A stretch of 64,000 bases of DNA from Haloglomus salinum (GCF_024298825.1 NZ_CP101153.1:62001-126000), one strand, 5' to 3'; positions 36,864 through 45,175 are shown, counted from the stretch's first letter. Program-made: numbers and translations. The notes: generated from the letters alone by a model not told the origin.

Positions 36864-37157
36864 ATGACCATTCGCGATAGCTGGCCCGCTGGCCGAGACG
36901 AAAGCGTGATATGCATCGCATGTGGGACCGAGATGAGGCTATCTGAGGCATGCGAGTACGACAAGTATGGAGGACAATATCACCGCGAGGATGACTGCTT
37001 CCAGTACCTCTGTGAGTCCTGTTTTGGGGTCTCTCATCACCTCTCACGCTCGGGGCTGGAGGAGACGCTCATCGAGGCTGGTGCGGGGAGAGTCAGTGAC
37101 CGGATATTCCTCCGGAGGTACTTCGACCTCGCCGGGGGCGAGTCAACGAGGGGATAG
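36864..37157 (+). CDS. Small zinc-ribbon-like protein
   Basis: This 97-aa protein has two CxxC knuckles, CIACGTEM and LCESCF, separated by about 30 residues rich in Tyr, Asp and His (EYDKYGGQYHREDD). This suggests one bound zinc. The C-terminal helix is HHLSRSGLEETLIEAG. Small haloarchaeal proteins of this layout are common, but their function is unknown. I chose the ATG at 36864 (MTIRDSW); the longer frame upstream is not protein-like and would include the shared motif. It could be a nucleic-acid- or protein-binding accessory factor. Confidence 0.75.
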   Translation: MTIRDSWPAGRDESVICIACGTEMRLSEACEYDKYGGQYHREDDCFQYLCESCFGVSHHLSRSGLEETLIEAGAGRVSDRIFLRRYFDLAGGESTRG

Positions 37158-37221
37158 TCACTGAGGGAGCGGGACCGTTGAGGAGTCGAATCAATACTGA
37201 TAGCCGCGGGTACCACAACTC

Positions 37222-37239
37222 GCTGTCAGTTATGACAGC
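37222..37239. promoter_or_regulatory. Perfect inverted repeat GCTGTCA-N4-TGACAGC
   Basis: Seven-base arms with a GTTA spacer lie 36 bases before the ATG of the winged-helix gene at 37275. Position near the expected transcription start suggests an autoregulatory operator; a short mRNA hairpin is the alternative. Confidence 0.5.
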
Positions 37240-37274
37240 AACAAGAGGGGCCTAGACGCCACCGTACATCACGG

Positions 37275-37667
37275 ATGGCACTGCCCCCGACCTCCTCGAC
37301 CGAGGCACCGGATGTCGGAGCGAGCACCCCCGGCTGTCCCGCCCCCGATGACGAGGGACCCATCGTCTCGCATATCAGCGACGGCGCCCCGCCACAGCTC
37401 ACGGTGCTGAGTGATGCGTACGCCATCGCCATCGTCGAGGCTCTCGCTGACGGGCCGAAGCGTGGGCGTGAACTAATCGATGACTGCGGCGGCGCACGGT
37501 CGACCGTGTACCGGCACCTCGATAGACTGATCCGGAGCGGTCTCGTGGCTGCCGAGACAACGCTCGATCCCGATGGCCACCATCACAAGACCTACCATCT
37601 GGTCAGGGACACCATCGCCGTGCGCGTCGAACGGAACGGGCTCACGGTGACGCTTCGAGGGGAGTAA
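37275..37667 (+). CDS. Small winged-helix regulator (ArsR-like)
   Basis: This 130-aa protein has about 40 N-terminal Pro/Ser/Asp-rich residues, then a winged helix (LSDAYAIAIVEALADGPKRGRELIDDC, recognition helix ARSTVYRHLDRLIRSGLV, wing LDPDGHHHKTYHL). It is paralogous to the regulator at 33533. It is encoded directly upstream of the isolated RpoB' gene, same strand, 170 bases apart. A perfect inverted repeat precedes it. It may regulate itself, the RpoB' gene and the other genes sharing the GTTTC-N6-TCGAAC motif; that is inference. Confidence 0.82.
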   Translation: MALPPTSSTEAPDVGASTPGCPAPDDEGPIVSHISDGAPPQLTVLSDAYAIAIVEALADGPKRGRELIDDCGGARSTVYRHLDRLIRSGLVAAETTLDPDGHHHKTYHLVRDTIAVRVERNGLTVTLRGE

Positions 37668-37691
37668 CTCCGGCCCCCGGGCGTTCACGGC

Positions 37692-37713
37692 TGTTTCCGA
37701 TCTTCGAACACGG
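37692..37713 (+). promoter_or_regulatory. GTTTC-N6-TCGAAC motif, copy 3 (RpoB' gene)
   Basis: TGTTTCCGATCTTCGAACAC lies 145 bases before the RpoB' start. A CTATTCG sequence follows 30 bases after GTTTC, as at copy 5. No ordinary TATA box is evident in the 170-base gap. Confidence 0.6.
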
Positions 37714-37837
37714 TTGCCACCACTATTCGTAACCGACACCACGGGGCGTCCGTGGCGACCTCCGGTCCCGTGCCATTCGAGCCCTCCCCCCCTCGTGGCC
37801 CGGTGGGCCGGAGCCGCCGAACTCATCCACTCAACCC

Positions 37838-39664
37838 ATGACTCAGGACTCCAATGCGAGCGTGTACATCAACGGTAGTCTCGTCGGTCGTCACCAAAAT
37901 CCGCAGCAGCTGGCAACGCGAATCCGCGAGGCGAGACGCCACGGGGAACTGTCCGACATGGTCAACGTCTCCGTCGACGAGAGTACCAACGAGGTCATCG
38001 TCAACGCGGACGCCGGCCGGGCCCGGCGCCCGCTGCTGGTCATCGAGGACGGCGAGCCCCTCGCCACCCAGGAGGAGGTCGAGGCGCTGAAGCAGGGCGA
38101 ACTCGAGTTCGAGGACCTCGTCGACCGGGGCTACGTCGAGTTCATCGACGCCGAGGAGGAAGAAGACATCTACGTCGCCGTCGACGAGACGGACCTCACC
38201 GAGAAACACACCCACCTCGAAATCGACCCGCAGCTCATCTTCGGCATCGGCGCCGGGATGATTCCCTACCCGGAGCACAACGCCTCGCCCCGCATCACGA
38301 TGGGCTCGGGGATGATCAAGCAGTCGCTCGGCCTGCCGAGCGCGAACTACCGCATCCGGCCGGACACGCGCCAGCACCTCCTGCACTACCCGCAGCTCTC
38401 GCTGGTCAAGACCCAGACGACCGAGCAAATCGGCTACGACGAGCGCCCGGCCGCACAGAACTTCGTCGTCGCGGTCATGTCCTACGAGGGGTTCAACATC
38501 GAGGACGCGCTCGTCCTGAACAAGGGCAGCGTCGACCGCGCACTCGCGCGCTCGCACTTCTTCCGGACCTACGAGGGCGAGGAGCGACGCTACCCCGGCG
38601 GCCAGGAGGACCGCTTCGAGATTCCCGACGACGAGGTGCGCGGCGCTCGCGGTGAGGACGCCTACACCCACCTCGACGAGGACGGCCTCGTCAACCCCGA
38701 GACCGACGTCGGCGAGAACGACGTCCTCCTGGGCAAGACCTCCCCGCCGCGGTTCCTCGAAGAGCCCGACGACATGGGCGGACTCAGCCCGCAGAAACGC
38801 CGCGAGACCTCCGTCACCATGCGCTCGGGCGAGAGCGGCGTCGTCGACACGGTCACGCTGATCCAAGGTGAAGATGGGTCAAAGCTGTCGAAGGTCTCCG
38901 TGCGCGACGAGCGCATCCCAGAAGTGGGCGATAAGTTCGCCTCGCGACACGGCCAGAAGGGCGTCGTCGGCCACATCGCGCCGCAGGAGGACATGCCATT
39001 CACCCAGGACGGCATGACGCCGGACCTCATCATCAACCCGCACGCGCTGCCCTCCCGGATGACGGTCGGACACATCCTCGAAATGCTGGGCGGCAAGGTC
39101 GGCTCGCTTGAGGGCCGGCGTGTCGACGGCACCGCCTTCACGGGCGAGGACGAGGACGAACTCCGAGAGGCACTGGCCGAACAGGGCTTCAAGGACTCCG
39201 GAAAGGAGGTCATGTACTCCGGCGTGACCGGCGAGAAGATCGAGGCGGAGATCTTCGTCGGGACCATCCTCTATCAGAAGCTCTACCACATGGTCTCGAA
39301 CAAGATCCACGCCCGCTCTCGCGGCCCGGTGCAGGTGCTCACTCGCCAGCCAACGGAAGGAAGAGCCCGTGAAGGCGGATTACGGATCGGGACGATGGAA
39401 CGGGACGCGTTCGTCGGCCACGGTGCCGCGATGGCGCTGAAGGACCGGTTGCTCGACGAATCGGACGAGGAATCGATTCCTATCTGCGGCGAGTGTGGAA
39501 TGACTGCCATCGAAGACATCACTCAGAACCGTGTCTACTGTCCCTCCTGTGGCGAGGAGACGAACGTTCATCAAGTCGAGACGAGCTACGCCTTCAAACT
39601 ATTGCTCGACGAGATGAAGGCGCTGGGAATCGCACCGCGGTTGGAGATCAGCGATGTGATTTGA
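37838..39664 (+). CDS. rpoB1: DNA-directed RNA polymerase subunit B' (isolated paralogue)
   Basis: This 608-aa protein is a full-length archaeal RpoB' (the C-terminal half of bacterial beta). Catalytic-core motifs are intact: [15 protein letters not shown] (about 215-229, with the Glu-Asp pair), [16 protein letters not shown] (about 361-376, with both active-site lysines), and [21 protein letters not shown]. The C-terminal clamp zinc site is CGEC and CPSC (Cys550, 553, 568, 571). Haloarchaea normally encode it within rpoH-B''-B'-A'-A''. Here none of those genes is present, and neighbours are a winged-helix gene and a glycosidase-like gene, so this is probably a second copy. Codon use shifts to less GC-rich at both ends. 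It could form an alternative polymerase. Confidence 0.93.
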   Translation: MTQDSNASVYINGSLVGRHQNPQQLATRIREARRHGELSDMVNVSVDESTNEVIVNADAGRARRPLLVIEDGEPLATQEEVEALKQGELEFEDLVDRGYVEFIDAEEEEDIYVAVDETDLTEKHTHLEIDPQLIFGIGAGMIPYPEHNASPRITMGSGMIKQSLGLPSANYRIRPDTRQHLLHYPQLSLVKTQTTEQIGYDERPAAQNFVVAVMSYEGFNIEDALVLNKGSVDRALARSHFFRTYEGEERRYPGGQEDRFEIPDDEVRGARGEDAYTHLDEDGLVNPETDVGENDVLLGKTSPPRFLEEPDDMGGLSPQKRRETSVTMRSGESGVVDTVTLIQGEDGSKLSKVSVRDERIPEVGDKFASRHGQKGVVGHIAPQEDMPFTQDGMTPDLIINPHALPSRMTVGHILEMLGGKVGSLEGRRVDGTAFTGEDEDELREALAEQGFKDSGKEVMYSGVTGEKIEAEIFVGTILYQKLYHMVSNKIHARSRGPVQVLTRQPTEGRAREGGLRIGTMERDAFVGHGAAMALKDRLLDESDEESIPICGECGMTAIEDITQNRVYCPSCGEETNVHQVETSYAFKLLLDEMKALGIAPRLEISDVI

Positions 39665-39769
39665 TATGATCTGCCCCACCGGTGCACGGCGAATGGGCCA
39701 GTAATGAGCCAGCTCACGAGGTACGATGACAATCCTGAACCACCCCCATGAGGGGATGAGAACGCCCGT

Positions 39770-40864
39770 ATGACGCTTACTGATCGGGAGTCACCGTACG
39801 CGATCGCCATGTGGGATTTTTCCTGGCTGGAGCGGCATCGCGAGGGTGACGCATACGCCGACTGGGACCAGGTCCTCGATGAACTCACGGCACGAGGCTA
39901 CGACGCCGTCCGAATCGATGCCTACCCCCATCTCGTGTCGATGGATCCATTCGGGGGATGGACCATTCCGCCGGCATTTGAGACTGCAGCCTGGGGAGCG
40001 CCGACCACATGTCAGGTCACTGTTATCCCGGCTCTCCTCGAGTTCATCGAGAAGTGTGCAGAGCGAAATGTCGCTGTTGCCCTCTCATCTTGGTTCAGAG
40101 CGGACACCACAAACGCACGCATGGATATCCAACAACCGGCGGATCTCGCGTCAGTCTGGATCGATACACTGGATCGAATCGCAGACGCCGGGCTCCTTGA
40201 GACGATTGCCTGGGTTGATCTCTGCAACGAGTTCCCACTCCCCGACTGGGCACCGTTCTTCAACCGTCCTGGTGACCCGCACGTCACACATCGTCGCTCC
40301 TCGGCTGCTCGACGATGGATTGACAAGTCAATCGCGGCCGTCCGAGAACTGTATCCGAATCAGATTTACTGTGTCTCTGAAACAGCTGGGCCAGGAAAAC
40401 CCTGGGGGCGCGCCCCCGAGTCAGAGATGGACCTCGTCGACACCCACCTCTGGCTGATGAACACCAGTGACTTCTTCGATTGGTCACACGACATCGATTC
40501 CGCGGAACATTACGACTGGCTTGCCGACGATGGCCAGGAACGTTACGTCGAGTACGCTGAGCGCTGGCAGGCACGACTCCGCTCCGAGATTGAGTCGGCA
40601 GCGATGTGGTCCCGGAACGCCGGGGTACCGCTTGCGACTACCGAATCGTGGGCAGTCATCCACTACGATGATCGCGCCGAGCTAGAGTGGGACTGGATCA
40701 AAGAGCTGTGTGCGATCGGCACCAAACACGCGGCGAAGACAGGCCGCTGGGTTGCACTCTCGACGAGCAACTTCTGTGGACCCCAGTTCCGAGGAATGTG
40801 GGACGACGTTCGCTGGCACCGCGAACTGACCAGTGTGATTCGGAATGCCCCGGTGGATACCTAA
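39770..40864 (+). CDS. Cellulase-like TIM-barrel glycoside hydrolase
   Basis: This 364-aa protein has the pattern of clan GH-A enzymes. YDAVRIDAYPH is near strand 2. A putative acid/base Glu follows Asn in WVDLCNEFPLP, and a candidate nucleophile Glu is in LATTESWAV, with a C-terminal aromatic-rich strand GRWVALSTSNFCGPQF. No signal peptide is present, so the enzyme is predicted to be cytoplasmic and to act on an imported oligosaccharide or glycoside. The substrate is unknown. It lies 105 bases after the RpoB' gene and could be read through from it; no shared motif copy precedes it. Confidence 0.75.
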   Translation: MTLTDRESPYAIAMWDFSWLERHREGDAYADWDQVLDELTARGYDAVRIDAYPHLVSMDPFGGWTIPPAFETAAWGAPTTCQVTVIPALLEFIEKCAERNVAVALSSWFRADTTNARMDIQQPADLASVWIDTLDRIADAGLLETIAWVDLCNEFPLPDWAPFFNRPGDPHVTHRRSSAARRWIDKSIAAVRELYPNQIYCVSETAGPGKPWGRAPESEMDLVDTHLWLMNTSDFFDWSHDIDSAEHYDWLADDGQERYVEYAERWQARLRSEIESAAMWSRNAGVPLATTESWAVIHYDDRAELEWDWIKELCAIGTKHAAKTGRWVALSTSNFCGPQFRGMWDDVRWHRELTSVIRNAPVDT

Positions 40865-40904
40865 AGCACACTGTGCCCCCGGCCGGGTTGAACGCGATTC
40901 GGCC

Positions 40905-40926
40905 TGTTTCCGATTCTCGAACAGGG
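40905..40926 (+). promoter_or_regulatory. GTTTC-N6-TCGAAC motif, copy 4
   Basis: TGTTTCCGATTCTCGAACAG lies 111 bases before the methyltransferase ATG at 41017. Here the ends form CTGTT...AACAG, which shows the dyad character of the motif. Confidence 0.6.
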
Positions 40927-41016
40927 ACCGGACAACTACCGGGACTAACACCATCTCGTAAGACGGTGTCTCGGTCCCCTCTCGAGAGGCGGTCTCGAAA
41001 CACACAGAGCTAATCC

Positions 41017-41688
41017 ATGACAGATAACTTCCGGTCCAGTGGCGCAGGTGATTCCCCCGGCCTCGGGACGCAACAGCACAAGTCTGTTGGAGATATCGCC
41101 GGGGTGTACGCAGACGAGGCCGAGGCCCTCGATCGATGGCGTTGGCTGGACAGACTGTTCGCAGGGCGATACCGTAAGCGGCAGTTCGGAGACGCCGAGG
41201 GGCAGGTCCTCGACGTTGCCTGCGGAATCGGGGCCAACTTCCGGTATCTCCCACAGCCGGTCGACCTCGTTGGAATCGACATCAGTCCCGAGATGCTGAC
41301 GAGAGCAGAGGCTGAATTGGCCCGACTCGACATCAACGGCGCGCTGTATTCGATGGACGCCGAAACACTGGCGTTCTCCGACAACAGTTTCGATACGGTC
41401 ATCTCGTCGTTTTCTACCTGTACATTTCCCGATCCCGTCAAGGCCCTGCGAGAGATGCGGCGCGTCTGTAGGGGTGATGGAAGAATACTCCTCCTCGAGC
41501 ATGGGCAAAGCGATATCGGACCGGTTGCACGCCTACTGGACTGGCGTGCCGACGCACATTACGAAAAGTCCGGGTGTCGGCTCACCCAACGGCCACTGCA
41601 GGTCGTTAGTAGCGTCGGGGTGACCGTCGTCGATGTGCGAACAGAGTTCCTCGACATCATCACGTGCGTCGAAGCAGTCCCAGAGTGA
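41017..41688 (+). CDS. Class I SAM-dependent methyltransferase
   Basis: This 223-aa UbiE/Methyltransf_11-type enzyme has SAM motif I VLDVACGIGANFRYL and the second-strand acidic residue in VGIDISPEM. Motif DAETLAFSDNSFDTV follows, then the MRRVCRGDGRILLLEHG strand. The C-terminal LTQRPLQVVSSVGVTVVDV resembles methyltransferases acting on small hydrophobic molecules, and such genes often sit beside P450 or lipid genes. The acceptor is unknown. A polar N-terminal extension of about 25 residues precedes the fold. The motif copy upstream links it to the local regulon. Confidence 0.88.
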   Translation: MTDNFRSSGAGDSPGLGTQQHKSVGDIAGVYADEAEALDRWRWLDRLFAGRYRKRQFGDAEGQVLDVACGIGANFRYLPQPVDLVGIDISPEMLTRAEAELARLDINGALYSMDAETLAFSDNSFDTVISSFSTCTFPDPVKALREMRRVCRGDGRILLLEHGQSDIGPVARLLDWRADAHYEKSGCRLTQRPLQVVSSVGVTVVDVRTEFLDIITCVEAVPE

Positions 41689-41735
41689 CCCCCTATTGCC
41701 GTCGTATTACCGCCCGAAGCGACTGTTTCGTTGGG

Positions 41736-41757
41736 TGTTTCTGAGTTTCGAACACGG
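41736..41757 (+). promoter_or_regulatory. GTTTC-N6-TCGAAC motif, copy 5
   Basis: TGTTTCTGAGTTTCGAACAC lies 195 bases before the CPBP-protease gene. CTATTCGG follows 28 bases after GTTTC, close to the position seen at copy 3. Confidence 0.6.
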
Positions 41758-41931
41758 CTTCAGTCTATTCGGTACCTCCGAGCAACCGGCCCATTGCGAT
41801 GTCTGCAACCATGGTCCGATTCCCACCGAGAGGTAGCGACCCGATTGAGTACCGACCGGAGCTCCGGTACCGATGCGAGCCCACGAAGACTGCACCCACT
41901 TCGTTGAAACAGACGAGCGTGGAGGGAAAGG

Positions 41932-42882
41932 ATGCCTAAGGCGGTCAGTGGAGCTATCCAGTGGTTCGTATACGGACGACAGACGGACCGAATCCGTGCC
42001 TCGTGGCGTATCTTCTTCCCCTTGCTTATCGCTACCGTCGCGCTATTCGGTTTCGGGGGGCTCGCGACCGCGCTTGAGGTGAACCGGGGAACGATGATGC
42101 TCATCTCGTTCAGTGGCACGACAGTCGTTACCACTGGGCTGCTCTTGATCTGGGCGCGATATGTCGACAAGCGCCCGGTCACGGAGTACGGCTACCATGT
42201 CTCGAGGGACTGGTGGTATGATCTACTCGGCGGCTTGGGGCTCGGAGTGGTGTTGATAGCCATCAATTTCGGAATCGCCCGTATGAGTGACTCACTACAG
42301 GTAACAGAGATGGCCAGTGTCGATGGCCCATCCTTGGTATGGTTACTTCTCTTTCTCCTCGGATTCACCTGTGTCGGCTTCTATGAAGAGTTCCTGTACC
42401 GGGGGCTGTTCATAACGAACGCCATCGAAGGCTTGTCTGAACGCGGAAGTTCGCCATCGATGGCAGCCGGTATTGCCCTTCTTGCGAGTACGGTAACGTT
42501 CGCCCTCGTGCACCTTCCCAGTGCTGTCGCACAGGGAGGCGACGTCACAGTCGTGGCAGCAAAGACCGGCCTGCTCGGTGGACTGCTCGGAGTCGCGTAT
42601 CTCCTCACTGACGAACTGGCCCTTCCGATGGGACTCCATCTCGGCGTCAATTACGCGCAGATGAACCTCTTCGGAATCGGCGCAGCCGGTGTCGCGGGTA
42701 TTCCGACCGTAATTACCGTTGAGCAAACCGCGTCCGGATTCTGGGATCCCGCCCATGGCGCGCCACTCCTGGGAGCAGCCTTGATTGGATACGGCCTCGT
42801 CGCACTGTGGGTAAACTGGCGCCAGTACGCATCCGGAATCTTCCGGCCAACCCGCAAAACTCGCACCGACCCAGACCAATGA
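41932..42882 (+). CDS. CPBP-family intramembrane metalloprotease
   Basis: This 316-aa membrane protein has about eight hydrophobic segments. The CPBP (Abi, CAAX-protease) motifs are complete: EExxxR in FYEEFLYRG (Glu152, Glu153, Arg157), FALVHLP (His194) and GLHLGVNYAQ (His236, Asn240). The family cleaves or modifies prenylated or hydrophobic peptides; in bacteria it is linked to bacteriocin immunity and signal-peptide processing. GGAGGGAA lies just before the ATG. The stop codon overlaps the next gene's start (ATGA), so it forms an operon with the serine hydrolase and its membrane partner. Confidence 0.9.
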   Translation: MPKAVSGAIQWFVYGRQTDRIRASWRIFFPLLIATVALFGFGGLATALEVNRGTMMLISFSGTTVVTTGLLLIWARYVDKRPVTEYGYHVSRDWWYDLLGGLGLGVVLIAINFGIARMSDSLQVTEMASVDGPSLVWLLLFLLGFTCVGFYEEFLYRGLFITNAIEGLSERGSSPSMAAGIALLASTVTFALVHLPSAVAQGGDVTVVAAKTGLLGGLLGVAYLLTDELALPMGLHLGVNYAQMNLFGIGAAGVAGIPTVITVEQTASGFWDPAHGAPLLGAALIGYGLVALWVNWRQYASGIFRPTRKTRTDPDQ

Positions 42883-44570
42883 AGTCGTCGATTCTACGTG
42901 CAGAAACCGACAATTCTGGTGGTATGACGAGACGGACACTTCTCGGCGGACTCGCTGCGCTCGGAACTAGCGCTGTCGGGACAGTATCCGGTCGAACGCG
43001 AACAGCCACTGGAGGCACTGACCTGAAGGAGGCACAGAACGGCGATACCTTCCCCACCCCGGAAGAGTTGGAGCGGTTCGTCGACGATCTCGTGGCCGAA
43101 CACCTCGGAGATCTAACGCCCGGGGCAGCCGTGGCAATCGTCGAGGGGGACACCACCCGTCTCGCCAAGGGATACGGTAAAGCGAACGTGGAGACCAACA
43201 GGCCTGTTCGAGCCGATGAAACGGTGTTCCGAGTGGGTTCCGTTGGCAAGCTCGTAACCTGGACCGCAGTGATGCAGAGCATCGAGGAGGGGGTACTCGC
43301 TCTTGACGAGGATGTCAACACCTATCTTGAGAACTCGGAGGTTGAGATTCCAGACACCTACGACGAGCCTGTGACCCTCGGCCACCTCGGTACCCACACT
43401 GCGGGATTCGAATCGGCCCTCGATCCGGAGGTCGTCTCCGATGCGGACGCGCTCGCTCCGCTGGAGACAGTGCTGGCCGAACAACAGCCGGCCCGCATCC
43501 GGCCGCCCGGGTCCGCAGTGGGATACTCGAACTACGGAGCTGCGCTCGCCGGACACATCGTCGCGGAGGTCCACGACACAACCTTCGAAGACTACGTCGA
43601 GTCGGAGATATTCCGGCCGCTCGGGATGAATCATAGTACGTTTGCCCAACCAGTCCCCGATGGTCATCCCGGAACCCTCGCGGCAGGGCACACCCGTGAT
43701 GGGGAAGCGTTCACTGTCCTGGACAAGGTCTTCATCAACATGCGACCGGCCGGGTCGCTGAGTGCGACACCCTCGGATATGGCGCAGTTCATGAGTGTCC
43801 ACCTCGGCGATGGCGCTATCGGCGAGACCCGTATTCTCGACAGGTCCACTGCAAGACGAATGCACAGTGTCCACCACGTCCGTCATCCAGCAGTCAACAA
43901 CTGGCGCTACGGGTTCTACGAGTACGGTGCTCCAGAGGCGAACTTGCTTGCACACTCGGGTTCGACAATCTACTTTATGAGCCTGCTCGTTCTCGCCCCC
44001 GACCACGATGTCGGCATCTTCCTGAACTACAACAGTGACACGGCCCAGCCGGCCCGGCTGGAACAGATTATCGACCGGATTCTCGATCGGTATCAGTTAC
44101 AACCGTCGCCAGTACAGCCAGACCCGACGGACAAATCCGGAACGCAGAGGCGGGCTGATGCGCTCTCTGGTGAGTACAGTCTCACGATGCTCCCCGAGCG
44201 CGGGCCACTCCACCTGGTTGATGTCCTCGCTCATCTCTCGGTCGAAACGACGGACGACGGACGGCTGATCACCGGGAATCGGGAGTGGATCGAGTCCAAG
44301 CCGTACGTGTTCCACGAGGTCGACGGCGACGATGTCCTCGCATTCGAGATGGACGGCGACGAGGTTGACGTGCTGAACATGAGTAGTGCTCAGCAGGGGG
44401 TCCACGAGCCCGTACCGTTTCACGAACGACAGCTGGTGACTGGTGGTGTGGTTGCCGGGTCGTTGTCCGGCTTTGCGCTTTCGCTCCTCGGCTGGGGCGG
44501 ACTCGGAGCATGGCGACGATGGAATCAGTATCGCACGGAAGATGGCGATGGAGGTGATTCAGGTGAGTGA
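42879..44570 (+). CDS. Beta-lactamase-type serine hydrolase, exported, C-terminally anchored
   Basis: This 563-aa serine hydrolase belongs to the class C beta-lactamase/D-Ala-D-Ala peptidase fold. SxxK is SVGK (Ser121, Lys124), and the Tyr-x-Asn motif is YSNYG (Tyr216). A Tat-like signal MTRRTLLGGLAALGTSAVG starts 15 residues in, so the ATG at 42924 is a possible alternative start. One membrane helix near the C-terminus (GVVAGSLSGFALSLLGWGGLG) anchors it. Archaea lack murein, so substrates may be esters or D-amino-acid peptides. It overlaps the CPBP gene by four bases and the following membrane-protein gene by eight. Confidence 0.88.
   Translation: MKSSILRAETDNSGGMTRRTLLGGLAALGTSAVGTVSGRTRTATGGTDLKEAQNGDTFPTPEELERFVDDLVAEHLGDLTPGAAVAIVEGDTTRLAKGYGKANVETNRPVRADETVFRVGSVGKLVTWTAVMQSIEEGVLALDEDVNTYLENSEVEIPDTYDEPVTLGHLGTHTAGFESALDPEVVSDADALAPLETVLAEQQPARIRPPGSAVGYSNYGAALAGHIVAEVHDTTFEDYVESEIFRPLGMNHSTFAQPVPDGHPGTLAAGHTRDGEAFTVLDKVFINMRPAGSLSATPSDMAQFMSVHLGDGAIGETRILDRSTARRMHSVHHVRHPAVNNWRYGFYEYGAPEANLLAHSGSTIYFMSLLVLAPDHDVGIFLNYNSDTAQPARLEQIIDRILDRYQLQPSPVQPDPTDKSGTQRRADALSGEYSLTMLPERGPLHLVDVLAHLSVETTDDGRLITGNREWIESKPYVFHEVDGDDVLAFEMDGDEVDVLNMSSAQQGVHEPVPFHERQLVTGGVVAGSLSGFALSLLGWGGLGAWRRWNQYRTEDGDGGDSGE
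44548..44565 (+). promoter_or_regulatory. Strong Shine-Dalgarno sequence that decides the next start
   Basis: GGAGGTGATT, fully complementary to the 16S rRNA 3' end, lies inside the serine hydrolase gene about six bases before GTG 44563. This favours that GTG over ATG codons at 44542 and 44548. Confidence 0.6.
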
Positions 44571-44967
44571 ACAGTTCGAGGAACCGAAGACGGGATCCAG
44601 ATTACCGGGATCCGATCGTTCTGAGGTGGTTACTCGCGCATTCAAGCAACGATTCAGTAGCCCTGCCTGGCTCGCGCGAGCAGCTGGCTCGGGACTCTGT
44701 ATCGTGTCGTTAGGATTCATCGTGGCCCTCGCCGTTCCAGTCGCGAACCAAGGTGCGATAACGCTCATCACGAAACCGTTCTTGGTCCAAGTTGCACTTT
44801 TCCTGCCATATCTCGTTTTGTTGTTCACTGTGGGGACAGTCGTCGGTACCGTGGTGGCGTGGTGGGGGCGCTACTGGTCGCTAGCAGCCCGTATCCATCA
44901 GACGATTCTGGCCCTTCTCGGTCTCGCATTGGTTTGGCAATTCACCATACTGGGATTTTTGGCCTAA
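44563..44967 (+). CDS. Three-helix membrane protein, probable partner of the serine hydrolase
   Basis: This 134-aa protein has a polar N-terminus of about 35 residues followed by three hydrophobic helices (SGLCIVSLGFIVALAVPVA, VQVALFLPYLVLLFTVGTVVGTVVAWW and QTILALLGLALVWQFTILGFL), with WWGRYWSLAARIHQT between the last two. That loop pattern resembles the membrane-domain tail fused to some serine beta-lactamase-like proteins, so here the tail appears to be a separate, overlapping gene. A frameshifted single gene is the alternative, but a perfect ribosome binding site argues for a real second cistron. Confidence 0.7.
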   Translation: MSEQFEEPKTGSRLPGSDRSEVVTRAFKQRFSSPAWLARAAGSGLCIVSLGFIVALAVPVANQGAITLITKPFLVQVALFLPYLVLLFTVGTVVGTVVAWWGRYWSLAARIHQTILALLGLALVWQFTILGFLA

Positions 44968-45061
44968 TACCGTGGATAAATCTGTTACCTTTGCATTAAT
45001 CAGGAGTATTGAGGGCTTTAACTCGGCATTTCGTCTGAATAGATAATTATAGCGCTGATAG

Positions 45062-45175
45062 GGACTCGCCCTCACGAGCGCAACTGCGGCCGAGTACGAC
45101 GACGGCAAAGAGTTCGATGTCGACGCGTGGGCTGCGGCAGCTGAAGACCAGAGTGCTGGTGGCGATTCTCAATGA
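45062..45175 (+). pseudogene. C-terminal fragment of an unidentified protein
   Basis: A 37-codon frame follows an in-frame stop and reads TAAEYDDGKEFDVDAWAAA and then AEDQSAGG before TGA. The composition is clearly protein-like and haloarchaeal, but the N-terminal part is missing. Its stop overlaps an ATG (ATGA), as in an operon. The family is not recognised. Confidence 0.45.
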
